Source: Adiantum capillus-veneris
Taxonomy: Eukaryota > Streptophyta > Polypodiopsida > Polypodiales > Pteridaceae
Length of the DNA stretch: 64,000 bases
Assembly: GCA_014529385.2 (NCBI GenBank)
Contig: CM043952.1
Coordinates: forward strand, 152,303,057 to 152,367,056
Reading direction: 5' to 3'
Shown one piece after another: positions 9,794 to 22,030 of the stretch. Position 1 is the stretch's first letter; every line of letters begins with the position of its first letter. The position numbers were made by a program, and so were the translations under genes. The notes below the pieces were generated by a model that saw nothing but the letters and a program-made list of their open reading frames with translations, ran no database searches and was not told the origin of the DNA.

Positions 9794-11127
9794 TTCCTTA
9801 AAACTCTACTTTCACCTTATCTACCATCAATAGTGCTCTCTTTTGAGCCCACATCCATGACTCAAGCAGACGAAGAAGGCCCGCAATGTTTTGATATTAA
9901 AAAGAAATCATAATCCTGATTTGTTAGCTTGTAAATTAGGATTTCCAATAATCTTAATGAGGGGTCTCCAACCTATGAATAGGTCCCTCTCCTTCTTGTA
10001 AAACAACGTGCAATATCTTACATAGCACCCCAACACTCTATGCGTGAGGAGAGACTTATGCATAGCAACCATTTTGTGAGCTTCACTTTTGGTGTGAGAG
10101 AAGCTTTCAAGCTACACATTACAAGTGAGAGAGCATGAGTTCAAAATCTCAAAACCACTATTGTATATGTTCCTCCATCATCAATAATTGAGGTTTAATG
10201 CATCAAAGGTGTGATTCGATGTTCAAATCTTCATCCTTCCACTGGTGCGATATGGTTTAGTGAATTCAATGTGACTTGTGTATTTTGAGTTTCTATTATT
10301 TGATCTTGTTTTAGAAAGTGTTTTAGTGTGTTTTCATTGCCAATTTTGTGTCCATTATTGTAAGAGGGTATTGTGGTGAGAGGTCTCTCACACCCTAAGA
10401 CAGTGTGTGTGTGTTGGCAATGTTTAGCATTCACTAAGCATTGAGTGAGTTTTGTACAAGCTCTACGATAGCATCATAATGAACCATCTCCATTTGCAAG
10501 TCACAAATAAGGTATTATGCAAGATCCATTCCTCTCTCTCTCTTCCCTTTGCTCTAGCTCTCTCTAGTCCATTTTGTGTGTGTCTTGGTGTGAGGTTGCT
10601 TGTGTGTGTTTTGTGGTGCATCTTCTTGGTTGTGACAAAATCTCTCTTACGTCCTAGTTCGCATACCATAACTAGGTGGTGCCCCTATCTTGTTTGGGTT
10701 TGGCTGCAGGTTTGTTATTGTGTTGTGCTTGTGGTTGCCCCAGCCCCAATTGAGCAACACAAGAGCCTTGAGGGTGTTTAGAGGTCGCCTCTCTTATTGC
10801 CCGCCCCGGACCGCCTCAATTTTGGTGCCCCCACGGAGGAAGACTTTGTGCTTATTGTTGTTGTATTGCATGAATGCTTGATTTTGCATAATCAAGTAGA
10901 TTATATGAATCATGAAAACTTGTATGACCCAGTTTAATTTCAAGGCAACAAAATTTGGTCTAGAATATGTTTTGGATTAGCTTAACATAAGAAAGGAAAA
11001 ACATTTTCACATAAGAATCTAGAATTCATGTTGAAAGGCCTTTCAAAACTTTGTGTAGCTAGTTGATGTCATGAGAGAAAATGATTGTTTGAAACTAATC
11101 TTTGTGTGGTTCTAGCATTGAGAGACT
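9632..11127 (+). other. element A leader region
   Basis: Non-coding sequence between the first repeat copy and gag. It holds a (CT)n tract at 9734-9792, an R/U5-like segment near 9960-10030 (GGGGTCTCCAACC, then TTGTAAAACAACG) and GT-rich sequence. No initiator-Met primer site was found, so the start of the internal domain is uncertain. Confidence 0.45.
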
Positions 11128-12337
11128 ATGACACTCTATACCTTTGAGGATATCCCAATCTTCTTTGGAGATTTAGAAGAAGATGTTGATGATTTTCTTG
11201 CTGATTTTAGAATGGTTTGCCATATCCTTGAAAAAAGGGATGACATTGAAAAAGGAAATTTTCTGTTGCTATGCCTTAGAGGAAACGATGGACAATGGTT
11301 TTGGAGTATGTCTTCTCAAATTGAAGATGGATATACCCAAATTTCCAAAGCTTTGAAGACCAGATTCTCTAAAGTTCCAACAAACAGAGAAAGCACGGGC
11401 TTCATTAGGGAGCCTTCAACAACATATTGAAGACTACTATGCTTATGAGGATGATTTTTCTCGTCAATGGACAGGATGTGGATTTAATTCTATTTCAAAA
11501 TCATGTAAAAATGGATCAATTTATTTTGGGTTTGTGTCCTTTCCTAAAGACTAAGGTTGCTTGTAGTGGACCCTCTACCTTTGAAGAAGCGGTCACTATT
11601 GCCCGAAGGAAGTTTCACAAGTACTTCTACATCGAAAATTGTTTCCATCATGCTGGAAGAACCAACCATCAAGAAAGTGTTTCTATCAAGGAATCGGCTC
11701 CTTTACCGTATTTCTTACCTTCTACTTCGAAAAATATTGAAGATGATATTTACATAGCAACCAGTGATTCAAGTTCTAAAGTGTGTGATAGAGATTCAAA
11801 TCTGGCATCTCTTTCTCCTACCTTCATCACAATCCTGCAACAATCGGCACAAGATATCTCAAATGGTCTTGGGATGATTCAACAATGGATACATTCAACC
11901 TTTTGGAGGGCCAAATTCTAGTCAGAACAGAGGAAGCTTTTGTGCAACATGACTCTATGGAGAATGAAGACATTGAAGGTAACCTTGATCCTATGGAATG
12001 TTCTGAGAGTGTGTCTTGTCTAAAAGAAGAGAGTGAAGAAGAAGATGAAATCATAGGTGGGGAGATCATATACCACATTGATCATAAAGAGATGATTGTG
12101 TACATGGAATGCCAACTCCGAAACAAAGTAGAAGAGTGTGAGTTGAATCCATGTGAGGATAATCTTCAAGAAGTGTTTGAGGATGTTGAAAAGCATTGGT
12201 ATGACCCATGTATGTTAAGCATGGGGGAACCTATCATGCAAAAAGCCAAAGTTTTTACAAAATCAAAAAGTAATCCATCAACCTTTGAAGTGGTACAATG
12301 TGAGGAGTTACAACCTTGCCAGAGGGGGGGCTTATAA
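11128..12337 (+). pseudogene. element A gag relic
   Basis: The start MTLYTFEDIPIFFGDLEED is followed by DDFLADFRMVCHILEKRDD and FLLLCLRGNDGQWFW, the 'F.G..D..DFL..F' and 'LRG.A..W' blocks of Ty3-gypsy gag. Frame shifts near 11380 and 11450 break it; the next frame has FILGLCPFLKTKV and STFEEAVTIARRK, again gag-like. The C-terminal third (11885-12337) is very acidic (EESEEEDEIIGGEIIYHIDH) and has no CCHC zinc knuckle. No protease or pol follows, so the element was probably non-autonomous, carrying gag only, and relied on enzymes from others. Confidence 0.65.
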
Positions 12338-13338
12338 GGGGATGAAGACCATGGGAGAGTAGTAAAAAATAAGATCATAAAAGGAAATTGTCAGAAGGTC
12401 ATCATTCTCTCCAATGGTGTTTTAGTGGGTGGCTTTTCATTCATGGGACAATCTCTTAGCAAGTAAATCCAAGATTTTGAAGCCCCAATCAGCTTCACAT
12501 TGGGTTTCACCTCTTCAAAGTCAACTTATCTTCTCTTCACATATACCTTTCATCAGGGGCACCATACCTTCTTAAGTGGAAGAGGACATGAATACTTGGT
12601 GATGAACGGATGTTTCCAAACCTTCTTCATTTGGATCTTTGGTGTATGGAGGTCGCACATTGTGATGCTTCTGGTCTTCATCATAGATGAAAAACTTGTT
12701 GATTGCTACATATTTCATCAATCAATACCAAAATCTATTCTCTTCCAATGTGTTGGAAGCAATAGAAACCTTCGTCTATTATCTACTTATGTGGTAAACT
12801 ATTTGCAATATCTTCCAATAGCAGCTGGAAGCATGGATCAAGCTTTCCTAAATCATGATGGTCATAGAATTTTTGACTTGATGAGCCTACCCAGGTTGAA
12901 TGAATTTTATGAGCTATAGTTCAAAGATTTTCTCATACAAGCTCTTGAAGATCGTAGCAGATACATCAACTTTACACAGCAGGAAGAGCAACCAATGTTT
13001 TATATCACATTCATAGCGGTGGATGCAATGATGGACAGCAATAAGATCTACAAGTTTCTTCAACCGAATTCAGTAAGTGATTCCATACCATACATCTCTC
13101 TTTGGGAAAGAAATTTCAAGATCTTTGATCCTGGGGGGTGCCTATGGAAACTTTCTTAATGGACGAGGTTTACTCAGACACTTCATTACATCCTGCTATT
13201 GGCTCTCAGAACCTTTTACATCACACAAGGTTTTTTAATCATACAACAAAGGTTCTTCAAAGATAAAAGCAAACAAAGACAGATGCTACATGATCTACAT
13301 GTTTGATCGGATAAATGGTACATGAATGTACCATTATC
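12338..13338 (+). other. element A 3' untranslated region
   Basis: Between the gag stop and the polypurine tract, about 1 kb contains one 139-codon open frame (12500-12919) with no motif and a hydrophobic bias. I read it as non-coding. Confidence 0.4.
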
Positions 13339-13352
13339 TAGGGGAGGGGCTA
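13339..13352 (+). promoter_or_regulatory. polypurine tract of element A
   Basis: TAGGGGAGGGGCTA directly precedes the TGATAGCC start of the second LTR copy, the expected plus-strand primer position. Confidence 0.75.
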
Positions 13353-14408
13353 TGATAGCCGTTTTTCGGCTCTCCATAATTGCCATAGTGAGCTACCTCA
13401 CCCTATCAAATCACTCAAACATTATGGTTATCCTCACCCTTTCACTATACATAGGCGTATGTGAGTTAGGGAATTTTTTCCATATCTCCTTAAAACCCTC
13501 ACTTAGCTAGTCACTGGGCTCGTTGAGACAAAAAAAAATAAAAATAAAAAAACAATAAAATATATTTTGGCCCATTTGTGTGTAAATATTCATTGTATAT
13601 AGGGTCTAAATATAAGAATTTTTCATAATTATTTTGGTATTTATTTAAATATTTCTACCTAGGTGTGCATTATTTGCCTATGTATGTTATGTACATTGAC
13701 TCACCATTACCACAAATTTCTTACCATTTTGTATACTCTTTATTCTATATAACTATATTTTCATGCAAGCTTCTCTTATTTTTTGTGTGAATCCACTCCA
13801 AGGAAAAACCTCAAAAATACCTTTCACCATCAGTCATTGCCTTTCACTAAATTCCTATTTCCTACAAGAACTCTTTCTTACCTCTTGTAAACAAGTATAC
13901 ATCAACAAAAAAAATGAGGGCCCTCCTCATTTGATTCCCTATATTTTCATATATTTATTTTATATATATTTATAGCCCACACTATTCTAGATTCCATAAA
14001 TTGTTTATATATACTAACCTGTATTTTTTCATCATATCCATGTATTATATTTATACATAATCCACAACCATGCATGTTTTCAAACCTCTAAGAATCAATT
14101 AGGTCATACTCTCATGCAAGGAGGGGCTCACCTTTCGAGCCATATGCAAATTCAACAAAAGGGGGGCCATTGAAGACTTTTTTGTGAAGAAACGTAGGCA
14201 TTTTGGTGGGATTTTTTATATGCATCTCCACTCCAAATTTGAAGTGGTGGTTAAAAGACAAAATGTGGACCAAGAGCTAAATAATCACCTTAAAAATTGT
14301 AATAATTTTTGGAGCTACCACCGGTGAGGTATGATTTTTTGATTGGACCCCAATCTGCCCATTTTTCTCACAAGTAGCCCATAGTCTTCTCTCACCTCTT
14401 TCCACACT

Positions 14409-14443
<35 letters not shown>

Positions 14444-14633
14444 ATTCCTCTCAATCTCTCACTCAAACCTGCACCTTCCATGGTTTCTCTCACCTTCTTC
14501 ACCATTAACCTCCCCTCTTACTTCCATAGCTCTCATATGAGCTCATGCTCATATGAGCCCCTCTTGATTGGACCCTAGTCTGCCCATTTTTCTCACAAGT
14601 AGCCCATAGTCTTCTCTCACCGCTTTCCACACT

Positions 14634-14676
<43 letters not shown>

Positions 14677-15106
14677 ATTCCTCTCAATATCTCACTCAAA
14701 CCTGCACCTTCCATGGTTTCTCTCACCTTCTTCACCATTAACCTCCCCTCTTACTTCCATAGCTCTCATATGAGCTCATGTACATACATCATCTCTATGC
14801 CGCTCTCTATTACTTCCAAAGTAAAATTCCATCTTACCCCTTCTCTATATACATAGATTCAGCATGTAAACCATGCTTAACCTCTGCAAATTGGGATATC
14901 TCATCAACAAAATTGCCATTTTCATCGCGGTAATCAACCTTGGCGGCAGTGGCATAAAGAAGAGAAGAAGAAGAAGAGGGTCGGTAGTCATTTTGGGAAC
15001 CTACACAAGTAAGTCCTTCTTCAAGCTTCACCATCACAAGGATTCCCTCACTTCATTCAACCATCTTACTTAAACCATCCACCTCATTGTACACATTATA
15101 AATATA
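13353..15106 (+). mobile_element. element A, 3' LTR
   Basis: This copy matches 8101-9631 along its length. It is about 220 bp longer because the segment holding the (CA)n tract and GCACCTTCCATGGTTTC is tandemly duplicated (about 14341-14545 and 14567-14785), with separate CA tracts at 14413-14441 and 14637-14674. Similarity ends near 15106. The next sequence is the start of the element D LTR region, and no target duplication was recognised. Confidence 0.65.
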
Positions 15107-18100
15107 AAAAATTAATTTTAGTTTTCGTCGGATTTAAAAATGATCACCCAGAGCAAAAACGAGACCAAACAGGATTTTTACGGGAATTATTTTTATAAAA
15201 AGCGGTACCGTAAATACGTCAGGGTAGTACGAGAAAGTCATAATTATGCCAGGACATTACGGTACGACATAGTCTAGCTAAAGTTTCCATTAGTTGGCCG
15301 GATACTGTTCAATTGGCCAATTTTGCTCTAAAAATTGAATGGTAAGTGGGAAAGTTGACCACCAAAAGCAAAGGCATGTTTTTAGCAAAGCTGCCAAATA
15401 CAGAAAGCTATTCTTGGGCCAAAAACTAGCGCTAGTTTTTTGCTTGGGAGTTACTCAAGCCAGCTCTACAGAGCCTATAAATTCACCTGCAAGCCTCAGT
15501 TTTCAGTGGCGTCTGTTGCGTCTACTATCACAAGGCTATATGTATCTATTATACTGAGTGGTGCAATCTCTTCATCACCATCTCCATAAGCTCTTCTCTC
15601 TCGGGAAGAAGAAGAAGAAGGATACTCTCTCTCTACTTCCTTACTATCGCCTCTCTCGTTCCACGGTGTATGCGCTCTCTGGAAGCTTTCGTGGTGAATA
15701 CCTATATGTAGCTCTCATCACCGCTTTCTTGCGGCAAAGCAAGAAGCCTTTTGATAGCCCCTAATCTATTCTAAAGCACGGTGAGAAGCTCTAAACTCCA
15801 TAGCTATCATAATCTCTCTCTGTATGTTGTTTTTCTGAGTAGTCACCCTCTCGGTGATTGTTTTTTCGTATACAAGTGTATATATGGATTAACCGAGTAC
15901 GTATGAATTTTCCTTGTGATTATTTCATCATGTTTAACATGCTGATTTATGCACATGATGCACTTATGATCACGTGTGCGCATAAAAAACACTTTTTGTT
16001 TCACGGTATAAAGGCGGTAGAAACACTGTTTTGGTCATAACTCACAAACCGTTATGAATCAGTCCGAACCCTTTACACCATAGATAAAACACATATTTTA
16101 GAACATTTTCTCGCTTATGTGTCATGTGAATATCAGGCACGAGCTAAGAGATATGGTCAAAAAATAGCTTGATGTCCACTGCACAACCAATTTTTTTGAC
16201 TCTAGGGTCCTTGGAGAACCAGTATATAGATTCACCGTATGGGAAAACCCACTTAACCAATTGAAAATCTTAATGAAACTTGATAACAAATGTATTTAGA
16301 TCTCCCTTATCACCTCAAGAATGCGCGTTATTAATCATTCCATAATAGGTTTTACCTACACGTGTAGGGGTGCTACCAAGGGGGAGTACAATATGACGTC
16401 GTGAGTTAACTGAGTTGTTTGTGTATGATTTATGGTTTGTTTTGGTGAGTTGATTTCAACTATTAGATGCCCAAAAACTTATGTGAGAGTATACAGTTAG
16501 GTAACCCGAACCGCATAGGTAGATTTGATTGAAGTGGCTTTCTTTTTGGGTTACCATTTGTTGTGTAAGTACCATATGGGTAAAGTGATGTGATAGAGTG
16601 CTAGTCTATATTATGTAGCTGATCTTGATGCATTGGTTTGAGGTCAAATGCTTTCATTTGCATGTTTTGCATGCTTTCCAAAATGCCAAAAAGTTGTCTT
16701 TTGCATATGTGTGAAGTTATGGTTTATGGTTGACGTAAAGGTCAGAGCTGTTTTGCGTCATGTTTATGCTAATGGAATGTTATCATATGATGTATGGAAA
16801 CTCATGGATTGATGTGGATGCCCCATATGCATGGTTATGATTTCTTTCCACCTTTCTAGGTCAAAAACTATTTTTATGTGCTAGGGAGGTGAAGTGCAAA
16901 TGTGATGCATCAACTTTACATGGTTGGATGTTGTCAAAATTGGATTTTTATATCATGATTAATTGTTGGTCGGACTCTTTTTATGCATGAAAGAATCACA
17001 TGTTAAGAGTCACATGTGTATGGACTCCGATTGATTGCATAGGTTATGTCAAACTCCAAGTGTGGGAGTTGGTTTAGTGTGATTTTGAATTGTGGTTAAG
17101 GGCTGAGATTCCCTCATGGATTATGGTTGTGATTTTATGGTGGAATCCGGTGTGGCTCATGGTTTGTTTTCTGATATGGTTATGTTGCCGAAATTCTTGC
17201 GGTCATGTTATGTTCTAAAGTGGTTATGCAAGATTGGTCGTGCCTCAGCCGAGTTGAGTGGAGCGCTCCCTCGTGTGAAGTGATTGGATTATGGTTTATG
17301 GTTTTGGGATTAGATCATCAAGTGATCTGGATGGTTTATGGTAGACGTGTAAGGGTAGAGACCATGTACAGTCTAACTGCTTGGAAAAGATTGTTTGCGC
17401 ATATATGTAAAGTGCTATTGTGATCGAACTCACGTGTTATGTTTCTCATGGCAGCGTCGCTACAAGACTAGGATCACCTACATCGCTTAGCCTTAAACTA
17501 AAGGGTAGTCGACTTGGGGCTTTGCTGGAGTGGGGGTGTTGCCTATGTCTTCTTCTAACTGCTTGGAAAATATTGTTTGTGGATATGGAAAGTGCTATTG
17601 TGATCGGACTCACGTGTTATGTTTCTCATGGCAGTGTCGCTACAAGACTAGCATCACCTACATCGCTTAGCCTTAAAGGGTTGTTGACATGGGGCTTTAA
17701 TGGATCGGGGGTGTTGCTTAGGTTTTCTTCTTTTTGTTAGGCTCATCTACTCAGTTAGTGCGTCAGGGGGTTGAATGACCTACACGAATAACGTGTCGGG
17801 TATTTTGCCTTGGCTTTGCCTAAACACCTGGTGTTGGGCATCAAAGAGGCATGGCACCTAAACTGGTATGGTTGGTGTTGATACCCTACCACCTACTGGT
17901 ACTTGGGATCCTTTTAGAGCTCGGGTTTCTGGAGGGAGGCAAAGTGGCCTCAGGTTATGTCTAGCTCAGGTAGGTTGGAGGTGTTCTAGCTCGCTCTTAG
18001 GTGAAGTGAAATTCTGTCTATCCATAGTAGAGCGGATATGGATGGGTGGACTGGTCGATCCCTACACAGGGTTTGGTGCTCTGCTAGTTATTTTTTCATA

Positions 18101-18534
18101 AACCTTTTGATGTCATGGTATACACAGATTTTGTCATTGCATTAATATATGGTTGCTTGTTTCACTTAGATGGGGCATTTAAAGATTCTCTGTTGTCATT
18201 CTCTCACGTCTCTATGCACTCTATTTCACCCTTCACTATATTCTCCCTCTCTCTCTCCTCCCCCAACGCGGTGTACACATATATTCACCCTCCACAATGT
18301 TAAATTTTTCTTGAGTACGCTTTCATTCATAACCCCCATTCAGGGGTAGCACTAGTCGCTAGGTGCCTCTGGATGCAGTCCTCGGATCATGGACTAAACT
18401 CCATGCTTGGTTGGGCATTGAGAGCTCCTCCCCTCCTACGCATATGCTTCCGCAACTCTGATGTATATAGAAAATAGTACAAAGATGTAAATTGTATATT
18501 TTGTGCATAGACCCCCAGGGAAGTGTATCTCTCA
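15107..18534 (+). mobile_element. element D, 5' LTR region
   Basis: A long non-coding block ends in CTCTCA two bases before a Met-tRNA primer site, so it should be the 5' LTR of the gypsy element downstream. CCTATAAATTCACC near 15475 is TATA-like. Repeated words of the ATGGTTTATGGTT kind fill 16400-17350, and 17370-17725 is a tandem duplication. The 5' end is not defined, because element A abuts it and no second LTR copy lies in the window. The LTR is therefore at most about 3.4 kb. Confidence 0.5.
17370..17725. repeat. two-copy tandem duplication in the D LTR
   Basis: Two copies of about 180-190 bp each run from CTAACTGCTTGGAAAA through CACGTGTTATGTTTCTCATG and ACATCGCTTAGCCTTAAA to a G-rich end (GGGGGTGTTGCCTA, GGGGGTGTTGCTTA). 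Confidence 0.8.
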
Positions 18535-18536
18535 CC

Positions 18537-18549
18537 TAGTATCAGAACC
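18537..18549 (+). promoter_or_regulatory. primer binding site of element D
   Basis: TAGTATCAGAACC differs at two positions from TGGTATCAGAGC, complementary to the 3' end of initiator Met-tRNA. It lies two bases after the CA that ends the LTR. Confidence 0.65.
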
Positions 18550-18798
18550 TATCCTTAAGGTTATGGGGATAGCCTAAAGCCTGATACTAGTAGGGTTAGT
18601 TATGCATCGTGCACGCATTCATGCATGTTGTTTGAGAAAGGATATTGTATTCATGATGCATTTAAAAGTGACATTGGTTGGTGGTACTTGTTTGACTTGT
18701 CTTCTTGAGTAGAAGTGTTTGGGTTGAGTTATGGTAAAGTGGTCGAAGTGTTCAACAACGGCGTTGTAATTGATTGAATGTTTGTTTTGTAGTAACAA

Positions 18799-18879
18799 AT
18801 GGCTCCCAGAGTGACGTTTGAATGCTTTAGCCAGAGGAATGAGGTTTTGGCCATAGTGTTCAACAATATGGCAACACGG
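18799..18879 (+). pseudogene. element D extra ORF 1, first part
   Basis: ATG at 18799 opens a 27-codon frame, MAPRVTFECFSQRNEVLAIV and on to NNMATR, that ends exactly where element B begins. It lies 250 bp after the primer site, where gag is expected, but the true gag lies 7.7 kb further on. A polypyrimidine run ending TTTGTTTTGTAG sits just before the ATG and could act as a 3' splice site. The frame continues at 23951 once element B and one ACGG copy are discounted. The function is unknown; no gag motif is visible. Confidence 0.55.
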
Positions 18880-18943
18880 TGTGAGCGGGATGGAAACACA
18901 CACAACACCTCTATAATCACCCGACACACACTCTTTGGATGAT

Positions 18944-18995
<52 letters not shown>

Positions 18996-20053
18996 TGGGT
19001 CACCACTCGGCTTACACAACCCACCTGGCCGAGATAGCGAACACACCGATGGAGTGAGAGGAGAGAGACTATCCATTTGCCCACTCAACACAGAGAGGCA
19101 CACACACACTTCCAAAAAAACTCAGCTCAAAAGAGGAAGATTTTTTATGTTTAGATACAACTGAGCTTGGGCCAACACCAATGGGGCAAATAGATCACAC
19201 ATATCGATGAAATATGCTAGATACAATCACAAATTTGAACAGAGGCTTCGCTCACATAAGAAACTTACACAGCCAAAACAGCAGGAAAAAGTGAGTAATT
19301 TGGAAAAATGGACAGCGCCATTGCATCCGGAGTGGCCAAAAACCCCATTCTACAATATCAAAGTGCTCAAATCCAACCTCGGATGAGCAGTTTATGGCCA
19401 AAACAGCTCCAAAAACAACAAAAATTGAGTTGCGTCTGTTCCTCCTCTTCTCTCCACGTTTTTTCTAGTTTTTTCTCAGGTTTTTTGGTGTCTACACTTT
19501 AGATTATCCCTTGGGCACCTTTGGCCTTTTGATTGACCTCAAACGGACCCCGAACAGGCAAAAAAATGGCCACGCAGTGCATTTTGGTCACCCTTCTACA
19601 TCCATCCGCATACCTGGTACTCAACTTTTTTCAATAATGCATCCCACAATCACGTGAAGTGGCCCCAAATATAGTTCTCATGATGACCTTTTCCATGATT
19701 CATCACAAGAAAACACCCATGTTGTACCCGTACTTATCCACGTGCAAGTCTTGACCCCATTCGACCTCCCGATGCCACTGGATGTCACTTGACGCACCTG
19801 TTTACCTCATGTCGTTGGCCTGTTGATAGCTTCCTCAAGAATTTTTACGCGCTACCAACTCCTCATTATTATAGAAAAACACACTGATACTGGTGACGAT
19901 GAAAATCAATGTACTATGTACACGTCGTCCGACCTGTACACATGTGGACCCTACGTAACCACTTGGCTCTGGAAAATGGGCAATCCTTTATTCAAAGGAC
20001 CATGCATGTATATGTACATATGCACAATCACTTCTTTCAAAAAACTCCTAATA
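18880..20053 (-). mobile_element. element B, 3' LTR
   Basis: It matches 22804-23946 nearly throughout (shared blocks include CGGGATGGAAACACACACAA and TCACGTGAAGTGGCCCCAAA). Its plus-strand start is TGTGAGCGGG and its end CTCCTAATA, where the other copy has CTCCTAACA, so the terminal TG is mutated. It holds a (CA)n tract of about 48 bp at 18946-18993, longer than its partner's. ACGG precedes it, as in the target duplication. Confidence 0.85.
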
Positions 20054-20072
20054 TAATTTTCCCATCCCCTGG
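20054..20072 (-). promoter_or_regulatory. polypurine tract of element B
   Basis: Minus-strand CCAGGGGATGGGAAAATTA lies against the 3' LTR, confirming minus orientation. Confidence 0.75.
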
Positions 20073-20081
20073 CCTGCTAGA

Positions 20082-21441
20082 TCATTCATGATCAGGAGCG
20101 GCAAAAAGAGATATGAAACTCGCCGCGTCATAGGTCTCCTCATCCCTCACATAAATTACTTGTTCTGCAGACAGCTCATCTTGCTCCACCATGATTAATC
20201 TAGCATGATATGATTTAAGACGCGATCCATTTACCCTTGACTTATGTAGAATACCATCCAGGTTAGCCAGTTGATATGTACCATTCGGAAAACACTCCAC
20301 TACCTTGAAAGGGCCTTCCCACTTAATTTGAAACTTCTTTTGGAATGTCTTTTCCAGCTTAATGTTATAGCGTAAAACCAAGTCATGTCTCTTGATACCC
20401 TTACTTTTGACCTTTTCATTTATCTTTTCTAAAGCCTTATCTTTCATCTGCCCATAATGTTCCAATGCGCTCATCCTATCCAATTGAACCTCTTGTAATT
20501 GTAAGATCCTCTCTTTGAATGCATCACTGGACTGCCCAAGCTATTTTTCTAGCATCTTGACCACAAGAAACTCTACTTCCACAGGCAATAGTGCTTCCTT
20601 TCCATACACCAAATGAAATGGAGTAAATGTTGTACCTGTCTTTATCGAAGTACGATAAGCCCATAATGCACTAGGAAATTCCAAATCCCAATTCTTTCCT
20701 TGGTGCTCTGTCACTTTTGAAATAATTTGTACCAACTTACCATTGAATCTTTCATTTAAGCCATTACATTGTGGATAGTAAGGAGTGCTATGCGGGTGCC
20801 TAATCCTCATCTTCGTGCATAAAAAGTCTAGCAGTTTAGCTCTAAATCCTAAAAACCTTATCCGAAAGTAGCTCCAGTGGCACCCCAAACTTGCAACATA
20901 TTTCATCGTACGTAAACTTTGCCACATCCTTTGCAGTGATTTTTTTTACTGCTATAGCCTCTACCCATCTAGAGAGATAGTCCACTGCAGTCAAAATATA
21001 GCTTTTGCCCCTGCTTGTGGTAGGTAACTGGCCTATTGCATCAATCCCCCACTTTTCAAACACATCAAATGCCATAATGGTTTTTCGTAGCTCTGGCTTC
21101 AACACTCTCTTCCCAAATGCTTGACACCTATTGCAAGACCTACACCAATAATGAACATCCTTGTGCAAACTAGGCCATACATTCCCCTCTTGCAAGATCT
21201 TATGCAAGGTGATCTTTAGAGCAAATTGTCCACCACATGCGCCTTCATGATTCTCTTCCGACACTCTATAAAGCTCCTCCCCCCAAGGTACACGTCTCAA
21301 CACGAGATCAGCCCCTTTCATGTACAAGACATCACCAATCAATTTGTACTTGGATGCTCTACGCACAAAACCATACTTCTTAGAATTCTGAATGTCCTTC
21401 GGAATGAATCTTGTTAGCAAAAACTCCTCTTCTTGAGCCAA
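20082..21441 (-). pseudogene. element B integrase
   Basis: The frame from 21441 has the N-terminal zinc region (HEGACGGQFALKITLHKIL, then HYWCRSCNRCQAFG); the second His is replaced by Gln. The catalytic core follows: WGIDAIGQLPTTSRGKSYI and LTAVDYLSRWVEAIAVKK with the first Asp. A frame break near 20860 falls at the second Asp (LLSDK), and STPYYPQCNGLNERFNGK supplies the Glu. The C-terminal domain (20082-20483) has KFQIKWEGPFKVVECF and GTYQLANLDG, the GPY/F-like module, and stops at 20082 just before the polypurine tract. The type is gypsy integrase of Tat-like elements, and it is inactive as it stands. Confidence 0.85.
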
Positions 21442-21523
21442 ACTTTCCCGGCCATGATAAAATTGGTCCTCAACACAAATAGCTCCCCAATCATGCTTTG
21501 AGCTGCTTCATGTGCCTCTCCAT

Positions 21524-21850
21524 TTAGATCATGTTCAATGCGTCTGGTGCTCCATGCTTCGAACTTTTTTGAAACACATTTCCTTCAATGAGGTGTTCTT
21601 TACTCTTCCGCACACCCAACACTTGCTTCACAACTAACAAGGCATCACTTTTTATGCTCAACCTTATAATCCCATGCTTCAAACAAATGTGTAATCCGGC
21701 TTCCAAAGTAGCATATTCAGCCTCATTGTTACGATGAGCATCCAATTTGAAGCCTCTCTTGCATACTAGGTTTCCCTCTAGATCATAAAGTGCTATACCC
21801 CCTGAAGCCGCATCATGGCTCTTTCTGTATGAGCCATCAAAGAATAACAC
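21524..21850 (-). pseudogene. element B RNase H (second, archaeal-type)
   Basis: The frame starts MLFFDGSYRKSHDAASGG, with the first RNase H Asp in FDGS. It continues through RNNEAEYATLEAGL (the Glu) and LSIKSDALLVVKQVLG (the next Asp). This RNase H just before integrase is the extra domain described in Tat-lineage gypsy elements. The C-terminal third is frame-shifted near 21590, and a relic linker leads into integrase at 21441. Confidence 0.75.
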
Positions 21851-22030
21851 ATGTGCATTGCTGATTGGTTGATAGCCCCCCTAACACCTCTTTCACCTCT
21901 TGAAACACTTATTCACACTTGTCATCCCATTGCAATGGATCATACTTTCCCACTTTTTGTAATAAATAAAGGAGTTGTGAAGACAATGGGATAATCCGCG
22001 CCATGTACTTTACTTTTTGTATAAAGGTTG
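21851..22030 (-). pseudogene. element B RT/RNase H connection fragment
   Basis: Minus frames give ARIIPLSSQLLYLLQK and GKYDPLQWDDKCE, the end of gypsy RT just before RNase H. The RT palm with the YxDD motif, the protease and gag are all absent, so the internal domain has a large deletion. Confidence 0.6.

Noticed and set aside
12500-12919. 139-codon ORF after the element A gag
   Set aside because: No motif, no codon pattern and no match to pol; it lies in the untranslated region before the polypurine tract.
15201-15206. GGTAC as a target duplication for element A
   Set aside because: It matches the left flank, but LTR similarity ends about 95 bp earlier and the word is common here.
17205-18101. 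Several 60-100 codon ORFs as a possible gene
   Set aside because: They lie in the LTR region of element D, partly in a tandem duplication, and show no conserved motif.
18619-18993. Open minus frames starting with long Cys-Val runs
   Set aside because: They are the reverse reading of a (CA)n tract in the element B LTR; no conserved protein follows.
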